In this document: positions 56,453-64,000 of the stretch, piece after piece
Layout of the letters: each line of letters starts with the position of its first letter
Numbering within the stretch: position 1 is the stretch's first letter
DNA from: Mesorhizobium sp. ZC-5
GTDB lineage: Bacteria > Pseudomonadota > Alphaproteobacteria > Rhizobiales > Rhizobiaceae
Length of the DNA: 64,000 bases
NCBI RefSeq assembly: GCF_025753855.1
Contig: NZ_JAOWPT010000002.1
Coordinates: forward strand, 620,001 to 684,000
Direction: 5' to 3'
Notes under the pieces: generated by a model
What the model saw: only the letters and a program-made list of their open reading frames with translations
Told to the model about the DNA's origin: nothing
Database searches by the model: none
Translations under genes and position numbers: made by a program

Positions 56453-57445
56453 ATGACCGAAACCTTCAAAGCCATCCTCGTTTCCCGCGACGAAGAAAAG
56501 AAGCAGTCGGTGGCAGTCGCCGAACTGGCCGAGGCCGATCTGATGGAAGGCGATGTCACGATTGCCGTCGAGGCGACCACGGTGAACTACAAGGACGGGC
56601 TGGCGATCACCGGCAAGGCCCCCGTCGTCCGGCGGTTTCCGCTGGTCCCCGGCATCGACTTTGCCGGTACCGTGACCGCTTCGTCGAATTCGAACTGGAA
56701 GGCCGGCGACAAGGTCGTGCTCAACGGCTGGGGTGTCGGCGAGACGCACCATGGCGGCTTCGCCGAGAGGGCTCGCGTCAAGGGCGACTGGCTGGTGCCG
56801 CTGCCGGAAGGCATGAGCCCCCGCGACGCCATGGCCGTGGGAACCGCGGGCTACACCGCGATGCTTTCGGTGATGGCACTTGAACGCCACGGCATCACGC
56901 CCGATCGCGGCCCCGTGGTCGTGACGGGTGCCGCCGGCGGCGTCGGATCGGTCGCGGTCTCGATCCTGTCGAAGCTCGGCTATCATGTCGTCGCCTCCAC
57001 CGGCAGGCCCGCCGAGGCCGATTACCTCAAGGAACTGGGCGCAGCCGAAATCATCTCGCGCGACGAGCTATCCGCTCCGGCCAAGCCGCTCGCCAAGGAG
57101 CGCTGGGCCGGCGGCGTCGATGCCGTCGGCAGCCATACGCTTGCCAACGTATTGTCGATGACCTCCTACGGTGGTGCCGTCACGGCGTGTGGCCTGGCGC
57201 AGGGCATGGACCTGCCGTCGAGCGTCGCGCCGTTCATCCTGCGCGGCGTGTCGCTGCTCGGCATCGACTCGGTGATGGCGCCAAGGGAACTGCGGCTTGA
57301 AGCCTGGAAGCGGATCGGCACCGACCTCGACCACGCGAAGCTGTCGGCTCTTTCGACGACTATGCCGTTCGATGCCATCATCAACGCCGCTCACGATATC
57401 GTCGAGGGCAAGGTTCGCGGCCGGCTGGTGGTCGAAATGGGGTAA
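56453..57445 (+). CDS. AcuI/YhdH-type MDR quinone oxidoreductase
   Basis: A 330-residue zinc-independent medium-chain reductase. [29 protein letters not shown] is the family N-terminal region (outline), followed by [16 protein letters not shown] and the cofactor motif [18 protein letters not shown]. The YhdH/AcuI group reduces acryloyl-CoA or quinones with NADPH; acryloyl-CoA reductase is a reasonable but unproven function. ATG 56453 is chosen because [10 protein letters not shown] starts the fold. Confidence 0.92.
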   Translation: MTETFKAILVSRDEEKKQSVAVAELAEADLMEGDVTIAVEATTVNYKDGLAITGKAPVVRRFPLVPGIDFAGTVTASSNSNWKAGDKVVLNGWGVGETHHGGFAERARVKGDWLVPLPEGMSPRDAMAVGTAGYTAMLSVMALERHGITPDRGPVVVTGAAGGVGSVAVSILSKLGYHVVASTGRPAEADYLKELGAAEIISRDELSAPAKPLAKERWAGGVDAVGSHTLANVLSMTSYGGAVTACGLAQGMDLPSSVAPFILRGVSLLGIDSVMAPRELRLEAWKRIGTDLDHAKLSALSTTMPFDAIINAAHDIVEGKVRGRLVVEMG

Positions 57446-57556
57446 GACAGGATGGAGCAGTAGCTTCCGTCCGGATTTTCCGGGCCTGGTGGTGATTTCG
57501 ACCGACCCTTAAAATTGTAGCGATGCGCCGAAAGCTTCTCTAAGGCTTGCCGGGTT

Positions 57557-59863
57557 ATGGGTCCTCACATGTTGGCGGACCCTGCATCGGGCAGACAGAA
57601 AGTGCTTGAGGATCACGCGCCCGGCAGCGTTCCGGATGCGCTCGAACGCATGTCCGTCACGCCGCCGCCGCTGGTTCCCGATATGCCGCGCGGCAATCCG
57701 CGCATCATGCACGGGGTGCTGATCGGCGCTCTTTTCATCGTTGCCGGCGTTGCGCATCTGACTGGAGCGCCCGCATTCATCGGGGCGGCCCTGACGTTGA
57801 TCGGCATGGCCGGTCTTGCGATGGTGGTGCGGTCGTTGGCCATCGAGGCGAGAACCGCCGCATTGGTGGATGAAAGCGCCGCCAGAAGCCGGGCCGAGTT
57901 CGAATCGCTTGCCGACCGCATGTGGGAGTTGCAGGAAAGCGAAGAGCGCTTTCGCGGCCTGATCGATGCGCTCGGCGACCTTGTGGTTCATCGCGATCGC
58001 GAAGGCCGCATCATCTATGCCAACCGCATCTTCGCGGAACTTGTCGGCTTCGAGCAGAAGCGCCTGTTCGGGCGCACGCTCGCCGAGCTTGGCGTCGATG
58101 TCGGCGTGGTTCCCGATGCGGCTTTTTCGGATGGCGAATGCCTGAGCTCCACGGACGTGGCCATCCGTACGCCGCAAGGTCCCCGCTGGTTCTCCTGGAT
58201 CGAGCTTTCGGTTCGCGACAAGCTGAGCGACACCGTCTCCCACCGCGCGATCGCGCGCGATATCACCGGCCGCAAGCGCGCCGAAACCGCGCTGATCAAC
58301 GCGCGCGAGCGGGCCGAGTTTGCCAGCCAGGCGAAATCGCGCTTTCTGGCCACCGTCAGCCACGAAATCCGCACGCCGATGAACGGCATCATGGGCATGG
58401 CGAAACTGCTGGCCGACACGCAGCTTTCGCCCGAACAGCGTACCTATGTCGGAGCCGTGTCGACCTCTGCTTCAGCGCTGCTGGCGCTGATCGAGGATCT
58501 GCTCGACTATTCCAAGATCGAGGCAGGCCGTATCGAACTGGAGCCGCAGCCGGTTTCGCCGCGCGATATCGCCGAGAGTGTCGTCGAACTGCTCTCCTCC
58601 AGGGCCTTCGCCAAGGATATCGGGCTCGGCTGCCATATCGCGCCGGATGTGCCGGCGACCATCGTCGTCGATCCCGGCCGTCTGCGCCAGGTGCTGATCA
58701 ATCTGGTCGGCAACGCGGTCAAATTCACCGAGGCCGGTGGCGTGCTGGTTGCGGTGACCAGGGCCGGAACGGAGGAAGCACCGACGATCAGGTTTTCGAT
58801 CGCCGACACGGGTCCCGGCATGGAGAAGGAAAGCCTCGACCGGATTTTCCAGGAATTCGAACAGGCCGACGGCACGTCGACACGCAGGCACGGCGGCGCC
58901 GGCCTTGGGCTGGCGATATCGAAGCGCATCATCGATTCGGTCGGCGGCACGATCTCGGTGACCAGCGAGCCCGGCAAGGGATCGGAATTCGTCCTCGAAA
59001 TCCCGGCGACCGGCGCCAGGGATGCCGCCGGCGAACACGCCCTTGCGCTCGAGGGGCGCCATATCGTCGTGGTTTCGCAGAACGGTGTCGAGGCCGAGGC
59101 GATCGCCCGCACCATCCGGGCCTATGGCGGCACGGCGGAGATCGCCGCCACGGCGGCGCTGGCAGCGACCCATGCCGAGCATTGCGATACGCTGCTGGTC
59201 GACGCGATGCTCGAAAAGGCCGACGGGCGGCTCCTGAAGCGCCTGCGTGCCGCCGGCATGACCGCCACCGAGGCGGTGACGCTGATCGCGCCGACCGATC
59301 GCGGCATGCTGGCCGAATTCCGCGCCAGTGGCTACACGACCTTCCTCGCGCGACCAGTTCGCGGCGAAACTCTGATCCGCGTGCTCCTGACCACCATGGC
59401 CAACATCCCCGCCGCGCCGGCGGCGGAGCGTTCGCACCTCGGCCGGCCGGCCGGCTCCGGCCCGCTGCGGCAGCGCGGCCTGTCGATCCTGATCGCCGAG
59501 GACAACGACATCAACGCGCTTCTGGCGCAGGCGACGCTGACCAAGGCCGGCCACCAGGTCGACGTGGTCGGCAACGGCAAGGCGGCGGTCGATCTTCTGA
59601 CCGGCACCGCCGGTCATCGCTACGACGTGATCCTGATGGATCTGCACATGCCGGTCCTGGACGGCCTCGACGCGATCTCGGTGATTAGGCGCTTCGAGGA
59701 GGAGAAAGGCGTAGCACCCGTGCCGATCATGGTACTGTCCGCCGACAGCCAGGAAAAGACCCGGCACTCCGTGCTGGCCCACGGCGCCAGCGGCTTCGTC
59801 ACCAAGCCGCTCGACCCCGACCTGCTGGTGCGGGCGGTAGAGGAACAGGTCGCCGTAACCTAG
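57557..59863 (+). CDS. Hybrid sensor histidine kinase/response regulator
   Basis: A 768-residue membrane-linked kinase. Two helices (about 50-90) precede a coiled segment and a PAS domain (about 135-255, [21 protein letters not shown]). HisKA carries the phosphorylated H269 ([10 protein letters not shown]), and HATPase has [16 protein letters not shown] and [11 protein letters not shown] degenerate receiver region (about 495-605) is followed by a true receiver with D695 ([12 protein letters not shown]). The signal is not known. The short outside loop suggests sensing in the membrane or by the PAS domain. olsB follows on the same strand. Confidence 0.93.
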   Translation: MGPHMLADPASGRQKVLEDHAPGSVPDALERMSVTPPPLVPDMPRGNPRIMHGVLIGALFIVAGVAHLTGAPAFIGAALTLIGMAGLAMVVRSLAIEARTAALVDESAARSRAEFESLADRMWELQESEERFRGLIDALGDLVVHRDREGRIIYANRIFAELVGFEQKRLFGRTLAELGVDVGVVPDAAFSDGECLSSTDVAIRTPQGPRWFSWIELSVRDKLSDTVSHRAIARDITGRKRAETALINARERAEFASQAKSRFLATVSHEIRTPMNGIMGMAKLLADTQLSPEQRTYVGAVSTSASALLALIEDLLDYSKIEAGRIELEPQPVSPRDIAESVVELLSSRAFAKDIGLGCHIAPDVPATIVVDPGRLRQVLINLVGNAVKFTEAGGVLVAVTRAGTEEAPTIRFSIADTGPGMEKESLDRIFQEFEQADGTSTRRHGGAGLGLAISKRIIDSVGGTISVTSEPGKGSEFVLEIPATGARDAAGEHALALEGRHIVVVSQNGVEAEAIARTIRAYGGTAEIAATAALAATHAEHCDTLLVDAMLEKADGRLLKRLRAAGMTATEAVTLIAPTDRGMLAEFRASGYTTFLARPVRGETLIRVLLTTMANIPAAPAAERSHLGRPAGSGPLRQRGLSILIAEDNDINALLAQATLTKAGHQVDVVGNGKAAVDLLTGTAGHRYDVILMDLHMPVLDGLDAISVIRRFEEEKGVAPVPIMVLSADSQEKTRHSVLAHGASGFVTKPLDPDLLVRAVEEQVAVT

Positions 59864-59882
59864 CCTCCGGCCTGTTCACAAA

Positions 59883-59901
59883 ACCGGCAACTATTGCCGG
59901 T
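59883..59901 (+). terminator. Hairpin after the hybrid kinase gene
   Basis: ACCGGCAA (59883-59890) and TTGCCGGT (59894-59901) form a perfect 8-bp stem with a CTA loop, 20 bases after the kinase stop. No T-run follows, so termination may be partial. Confidence 0.4.
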
Positions 59902-59918
59902 CCGGCCGCTTCACGGTA

Positions 59919-59936
59919 CTGTCATCCTCCTGTTGC
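59919..59936 (+). promoter_or_regulatory. PHO box before olsB
   Basis: CTGTCAT (59919-59925), a CCTC spacer and CTGTTGC (59930-59936) give the PhoB pattern CTGTCAT-N4-CTGTCAT, with a perfect first and a 4-of-7 second heptamer. It lies 47 bases before the olsB start. In Sinorhizobium ornithine lipid synthesis by OlsB is known to rise under phosphate limitation. Confidence 0.6.
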
Positions 59937-59983
59937 ACAGCCCTCTTATCCCCGCGCCAGATGGTTCGTAAGGAGAATCACCC

Positions 59984-60871
59984 GTGCAAACGGTACTGCA
60001 GGAGCGTGACGATCATCCCGCCGCCAACAAGCCGCCACGCATGGCCCGCAGCCACGATGCCGTGATGGCGGGGGAAGCCCTCGGCCGCATCGGTTCGCTC
60101 GAAGTCCGGCTCGCCCGCGACGAGGCCGAGATCGCCGCCGTGCAGGAGGTGCGCTTCCGCGTCTTCTACGAGGAACTCGGCGCCAGGCGGACCGCCTTCC
60201 ATTCGCTCGAAACGCGCGATGCCGACCGTTTCGACGCGCTGTGCGACCATTTGCTGGTCGTCGACACCGCCTTGCCGGGTCCCGACCATCGCCGCATCGT
60301 CGGCACCTACCGGCTGCTGCGCCAGGAGATCGCGGCGAAGGCCGGCGGCTTCTATTCCAACGACGAATTCGAGCTGCAATCGCTGGTGGCGCGCCATCCG
60401 GGCCAGCGTTTCCTCGAACTCGGCCGCTCGTGTGTCTTGAAGGAATACCGCTCCAAGCGCACCATCGAGATCCTGTGGCAAGGCATCTTCGCCTACATCA
60501 ACCACCATGCGATCGGCGTCATGACCGGCTGCGCCTCCTTCCACGGCACCGAACCCGCCGCGCATGCCGAGGCGCTGTCCTACCTGGCGCATCATTGCCG
60601 CACCGAGCCGCAATGGGACGTGCGCGCGGTCAGGCACCGCTACTGCGCCATGGACCTGATGCCGCGCGAGGCGGTCAACGCCAAGTCGGCCATCGCCGCG
60701 CTGCCGCCGCTGATCAAGGGATATCTCAGGGTCGGCGCCCGCATCGGCGACGGCTGCGTCATCGATCATGATTTCGGCACCACCGACGTGTTCATCGTCA
60801 TGCCGGTGGCCGAGATCGGCGCCCGCTACATGAATTATTACGGCGCCGAGGCGGAGCGCTTCGCCGCGTGA
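59984..60871 (+). CDS. olsB: L-ornithine N-alpha-acyltransferase OlsB
   Basis: Transfers a 3-hydroxyacyl group from acyl carrier protein to ornithine, the first step of ornithine lipid formation, a phosphorus-free membrane lipid. The 295-residue GNAT-fold protein has VRFRVFYEELGAR, the LLRQEIAAKAGGFYSNDEFEL block, FLELGRSCVLKEYRSKRTIE and TGCASFHGTEP. AAGGAGAATCACCC precedes GTG 59984. The PHO box upstream supports induction when phosphate is scarce. olsA is not adjacent. Confidence 0.93.
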   Translation: MQTVLQERDDHPAANKPPRMARSHDAVMAGEALGRIGSLEVRLARDEAEIAAVQEVRFRVFYEELGARRTAFHSLETRDADRFDALCDHLLVVDTALPGPDHRRIVGTYRLLRQEIAAKAGGFYSNDEFELQSLVARHPGQRFLELGRSCVLKEYRSKRTIEILWQGIFAYINHHAIGVMTGCASFHGTEPAAHAEALSYLAHHCRTEPQWDVRAVRHRYCAMDLMPREAVNAKSAIAALPPLIKGYLRVGARIGDGCVIDHDFGTTDVFIVMPVAEIGARYMNYYGAEAERFAA

Positions 60872-60931
60872 TTTTTTCGGTCACGGAACGATCTTTTGCC
60901 GGCTTTGAATGCTGGGAGGGACGCCGCCCGG

Positions 60932-61731
60932 TCATGACGTGTCGAAGCGCACCAGAGCGTCCCGGGCGAGTGCGTGGGTTTCGGACAAAAGGTGGTGCTC
61001 CTCGCGCAGCACTTTTTTCGGCGCCCTGCGCGGCAGCGAACCCGACGGAATTCCGGGCCGGAGCGGCGACAGGGCTCTGGCTTTGCCCGCCGCGCGGGCG
61101 GCCATGCGCCGGAGCCGCCAGCGTGCCAAACGGCGGGCCTGTGCCGGCAAATCGTCGAGCGCCAGCGCCAGCGCGGCGATGCGGCGCAGGATGCCGGCGG
61201 CGTCGAGCTGATCGTCACCGGGCAAGGCCGGCGCCGGACCTTTCCAGCCCGCGCCGTGCGGTCTTCCCGAAAAGAACCATTCGTAGCGCTTGTCGCGGTC
61301 GGCCAGTGCGAAAAGCGGCGGACGTGCATCGGAAGTTTTGCCGTCGCCGGACGGAGCGGCTATGGAACTACCCCCACCCCTAACCCCTCCCCTCAAGGGG
61401 GAGGGGGACCGGGTCGGCGCCGGCAGTGTCGCCGGGCGTTCGGGGCCCGCGGCTCCGGGATGGGAAGGCCGCTCGCCAGAACGACGATCAGGCGGCGCGT
61501 CGCGGCCTCGACCGGCCGGATCAGCAAGAGCAGCCTGCGGCAGATCCGGCGCGACAGCGTCCAGGCCTCGCGGCTTGCCTCAAAAGCGCGGCGGGCGCGC
61601 CCGCTGTCGACGGCGGCGGAGCCGGTGTCGTCGGCAAGCCCGGCATAAACGAAGATGAAAGCGAGCAGGCGCATCAGCGTCGCGTGATGGCGCTCCGTCT
61701 CGCTGTCCTGCCGATCCTGCCTTTCCACCAC
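60932..61731 (-). pseudogene. Repeat-interrupted hypothetical gene
   Basis: Two protein-like segments lie in different frames on the minus strand. The first, from about GTG 61731 (GAGGCGAGGC just upstream), encodes MRLLAFIFVYAGLADDT and an Arg-rich helical part and stops at 61393. The second, from about 61366 down to 60932, encodes DARPPLFALADRDKRYEWFF, an Ala/Leu/Arg-rich helix series and an EEHHLLSETHALARDALV end. The change of frame falls within the palindromic repeat at 61371-61411. The simplest reading is one gene broken by insertion of the repeat. Two separate small genes are the alternative. No family recognised. Confidence 0.5.
61371..61411. repeat. Palindromic GC-rich repeat within a broken gene
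   Basis: CCCCTCCCC (61384-61392) and GGGGAGGGG (61398-61406) pair perfectly around TCAAG. The flank on the left is CCCCCACCCCTAA. It is a longer relative of the hairpin at 42356-42377; the shared core is CCTCCCCyTTGAGGGGAGG read on the minus strand. Confidence 0.65.
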
Positions 61732-62045
61732 GCCTCGCCTCGAAAATGAGAACAGGCAAAAGGTTAAAGCGGGGCCGCAGGGGCGTGGAAAAGACGAAAG
61801 CGGAAATATTTTCAGGAATCGTGCAAGCGATTGAAATCGCGGTAAAGTATCTTCGGATCGGATCGAAAGAAGCCGGAAAAGCGGTGATTCAATCCCCACT
61901 TGGCGGCGGCGGTTTGGCTTATCGAGCAGCAAGGAGGGGCGCGCCCGAGTTCACAATCGCGCGAGGCCGCTTGCCCGGCGATTGCTCCGGTCTATTGTGC
62001 CGGGTGCCGCGGATTTTGGCCGGCGGCGCACCGAGGGAGGTTTCG
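61732..62045. other. 314-base gap before the metallo-hydrolase gene
   Basis: This divergent gap has no convincing gene. An open frame upstream of 62046 continues in the hydrolase frame but lacks a ribosome site or family match. GGGAGG just before 62046 is the ribosome site of the next gene. A relatively AT-rich segment (61790-61890) may hold promoters. Confidence 0.4.
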
Positions 62046-62810
62046 ATGAAATTCACGCGACGCGACACGATGCAACTGGCTCTCGGCGGCATGGCCGGGC
62101 TTGGCCTCACCACCATCGTGCCGTTTGCCGCCCGCGCGCAAGGCAAGGGCGACAGCTACAAGACGGACGGCGGCGAAATCCTGGTCAGCCCGATTTCACA
62201 TGCGAGCTTCGTCATGAGCGTGCCCGGCCTCGTCATCTACAACGATCCGGTCGGCGGCAAGGCGCTGTATGAAGGCCAGCCGGCGCCCGGCCTGGTGCTG
62301 ATCACGCATGAGCATGGCGACCATTTCGAGCCTGAGACGCTTGCGGCGATCGTCGGCACCGATACGAAGCTGGTGGTCAACCCGGCGGTGATGGAAAAAC
62401 TGCCCGAGAACCTGAAGGCGAAGGCCACCGCCATCGCCAATGGCGAGAAGGCCACCGTGGGCCCGGTCGAGATCGAGGCGATCCCCGCCTACAACACCAC
62501 CGAGGACCGCAAGAAATACCATCCGCAGGGCCGCGACAACGGCTATGTGCTGACCGTCGACGGCCGCCGCGTCTACATCGCCGGCGACACCGAGGACATC
62601 CCCGAGATGCGCGCGCTGAAGGATATTTTCGTCGCCTTCGTGCCGATGAACCTGCCCTATACGATGGACGAGACCCAAGCGGGCTCGGCGGTGGCGGAAT
62701 TCAAGCCGGCCTTCGTTTATCCCTACCACTACAAGGGCAGCGACCCGCAGCTGTTTGCCGGCAAGTTGGGGGGAGAGACGAAGGTGGTGATGGGGAAGTG
62801 GTACGGGTAA
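62046..62810 (+). CDS. TAT-exported MBL-fold metallo-hydrolase (UlaG-like)
   Basis: A 254-residue beta-lactamase-fold hydrolase. A twin-arginine signal (TRRDTMQLALGG, residues 4-15, with cleavage after FAARAQ near 32) implies periplasmic location. The metal motif THEHGDHF (87-94) is the family HxHxDH core, and later GRRVYIAGDTEDIPEM and YPYHYKGSD supply further ligands. The small UlaG-like layout is clear; the substrate is not. ATG 62046 fits the TAT signal and a GGGAGG ribosome site. Confidence 0.92.
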   Translation: MKFTRRDTMQLALGGMAGLGLTTIVPFAARAQGKGDSYKTDGGEILVSPISHASFVMSVPGLVIYNDPVGGKALYEGQPAPGLVLITHEHGDHFEPETLAAIVGTDTKLVVNPAVMEKLPENLKAKATAIANGEKATVGPVEIEAIPAYNTTEDRKKYHPQGRDNGYVLTVDGRRVYIAGDTEDIPEMRALKDIFVAFVPMNLPYTMDETQAGSAVAEFKPAFVYPYHYKGSDPQLFAGKLGGETKVVMGKWYG

Positions 62811-62860
62811 GGAAGATTACTGCTCAGTTCCCGTAAAGGCCGGCATTCGCGTGGGCAGAT

Positions 62861-63283
62861 CTAGCTAGGTCGAGACTTAAGCAGAAACGCTCGCAACTTG
62901 TTGGCTAGTTCCTGGCGGCGGCGTGGGATCGTCTCGCATTCCCATACGACCAGTAAATCCCAGCCGAGTTCGTGTAGCGCTGCGCTATTTGCCGCGTCGC
63001 GGGAGACGTTGCGCTCCAGCTTCGGGATCCAGAACTCCCGCCTCGTTTTCGGCAGTCTGGCGCGCCAGCAGGAAGTATCGGGATGCTGGTGCCAGAAGCA
63101 CCCGCGAACCTCGATCGCCTTCCTCCTCCGCGGCAACACGATGTCGGGCTTCCCAGGCAGGTCCCCGCGGTGCAGGCGAAAGCGGTAGCCAAGGGAATGG
63201 ACGAGACGACGGACGACTAACTCAGGTTTCGTGTCCTTGCCCTTCACAAGCGCCATCTGAGCGCTCCGGGCCTTGTCCGTCAC
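62861..63283 (-). CDS. vsr: Very short patch repair endonuclease (Vsr)
   Basis: A 140-residue endonuclease that nicks beside T:G mismatches made by deamination of 5-methylcytosine, usually encoded next to a cytosine methyltransferase. Family blocks are KPELVVRRLVHSLGYRFRLH, GKPDIVLPRRRKAIEVRGCFWHQH and EFWIPKLERNVSRD. D47 is the metal Asp. F63, W64 and H65 are the intercalation and active-site block. R60 stands where Escherichia Vsr has His64. The ATG overlaps the stop of the adjoining endonuclease gene by 4 bases, so the two are one operon. Confidence 0.93.
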   Translation of the reverse strand: MTDKARSAQMALVKGKDTKPELVVRRLVHSLGYRFRLHRGDLPGKPDIVLPRRRKAIEVRGCFWHQHPDTSCWRARLPKTRREFWIPKLERNVSRDAANSAALHELGWDLLVVWECETIPRRRQELANKLRAFLLKSRPS

Positions 63284-64000
63284 GCGCTCTTCGAGAGCGC
63301 TTCCACCTGGCCAGGGTAGGACACGCCCTCTTTCTCCGGGTAGAGGATGACCCTGTTCGGAAGGACCGTAGCCCGCCAGCCCCCCGGCAGGGCATCAAGG
63401 AAGAGCCTCAGCGCCTTCCTGGTGGTCATCGGGCCATCGGGAACGACGATGGTCAAGTCCCGCATCAGTTCGTGTCCCTTCGACCAATGGGCTCCGTTCG
63501 TATCGTAGCGAAAGATGTAAGGCAGATTGTTCTTGAGGATGAGCACCGCCGACAGCAGCTTATGCTCACCGGGATCTAGGAAGGGAATCTCCTCGTCGAT
63601 CTCAACAGGGTACTCGAGATCGTAGACTGCCGGGTCTTGCCCTTCGCGTCGACGCCCAGGATCGTTCGAGCCAAAGCCAGAGTAGTTCCACACCGGGCGA
63701 ACTTCCCGCTTTTTGGTATACTCCTCGATCAACATGGCTTCGAGATCGAAGTTGGAGAACACGAAGATGCGGACGGCCTTGAAGGTGACGTCGGCGGGAT
63801 CGATATTGCGACGGTGGCGCACAAAGTTCAGGTGCCTGACCAGCCTGTTGCGGAAGCCAGCTTTCGAGTCCGTCTTCCCGATGTAGACCAGCGCGCCCTT
63901 CAGGAAGAGAAGGTATGCTCCTTGGGCACCGTCCGGAATGGCACTGCGGACGTTTGCTTCTGTAAGTGGCGTCTCTTGCAAGGAGTCGAAGTATTTGGGC
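63280..64000 (-). CDS. GIY-YIG restriction endonuclease, Eco29kI type (5' end off window)
   Basis: At least 233 residues are visible and the frame is open past 63981 to the window edge, so the gene is cut at its 5' end. GAYLLFLKGALVYIGKT is the GIY-YIG core, followed by FRNRLVRHL with the catalytic Arg, FDLEAMLIEEYTKK with the metal Glu and RPVWNYSGFGSNDPG with the late Asn. This order matches Eco29kI-type enzymes. With vsr it implies a restriction-modification system whose methyltransferase lies beyond 64000. Sequence specificity cannot be read. Confidence 0.85.
   Translation of the reverse strand, partial: PKYFDSLQETPLTEANVRSAIPDGAQGAYLLFLKGALVYIGKTDSKAGFRNRLVRHLNFVRHRRNIDPADVTFKAVRIFVFSNFDLEAMLIEEYTKKREVRPVWNYSGFGSNDPGRRREGQDPAVYDLEYPVEIDEEIPFLDPGEHKLLSAVLILKNNLPYIFRYDTNGAHWSKGHELMRDLTIVVPDGPMTTRKALRLFLDALPGGWRATVLPNRVILYPEKEGVSYPGQVEALSKSA

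Overview
The window looks like chromosomal core DNA of a Rhizobiales alphaproteobacterium, most likely Mesorhizobium or a close relative. The DNA is GC-rich. It carries a urease operon with interspersed rhizobial genes, DUF982, DUF2849 and DUF1150 proteins, an ornithine-lipid acyltransferase gene, an rpoN-hpf-ptsN block behind lptC-lptA-lptB, and rph/hrcA/grpE in divergent order. The genus call rests on gene content and order only; no database search was possible.

Layout. 1-6088: a secreted protein divergent from ureC, then ureC-(EamA half transporter, ABM monooxygenase, GST)-ureE-ureF-(DUF3995)-ureG; ureD, ureA and ureB are not in the window. 6161-13342: a class II aldolase-like protein, a host-attachment protein, the sulfur assimilation operon cysG-DUF2849-cysI-cysH-DUF934 and a DJ-1/PfpI protein. 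13357-18560: small proteins, two DUF982 genes, an Lrp regulator divergent from a lysine-dehydrogenase-like gene, and a large AI-2E permease. 18604-27494: gyrB, an esterase, an FMN reductase, a P450, a flavin monooxygenase and a TAT-exported cyclase. 27580-34733: yraN-rsmI, hemW-rdgB-VOC-rph and hrcA-grpE-TRIC. 34736-43325: adenosine kinase, small membrane proteins, nth, two methyltransferases, ribokinase, LysE and a nucleoside hydrolase. 43359-49505: a heat-inducible hsp20-DUF1150 unit, then ptsN, hpf, rpoN, lptB, lptA and lptC on the minus strand. 49861-60871: sppA, ihfB, lapA, ornithine cyclodeaminase, rRNA/tRNA methyltransferases, lspA, an AcuI-type reductase, a hybrid histidine kinase and olsB. 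60932-64000: a gene broken at a palindromic repeat, a TAT-exported metallo-hydrolase, and a restriction module (vsr plus a GIY-YIG endonuclease) running off the right edge.

How the genes connect. Nickel and nitrogen: UreE, UreF and UreG load nickel into UreC. Sulfur: CysG makes the siroheme needed by CysI, and CysH makes the sulfite that CysI reduces. Envelope: LptA/B/C move LPS outward, LspA and SppA handle lipoprotein and signal peptides, and OlsB starts phosphorus-free ornithine lipid synthesis under a good PHO-box candidate. Stress: HrcA and GrpE, Hsp20 with a sigma-32-like promoter and a ROSE-like RNA thermometer, HPF, and two candidate general-stress promoters.

The least ordinary parts are the thermometer leader (43359-43451), the PHO box (59919-59936), the 23-bp operator-like palindrome before cysG (7547-7569), the repeat-interrupted gene (60932-61731), the unlisted small genes (13357-13551 and 28973-29149) and the restriction module at the right edge. 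I saw no tRNA, rRNA, CRISPR array, transposase or phage gene.
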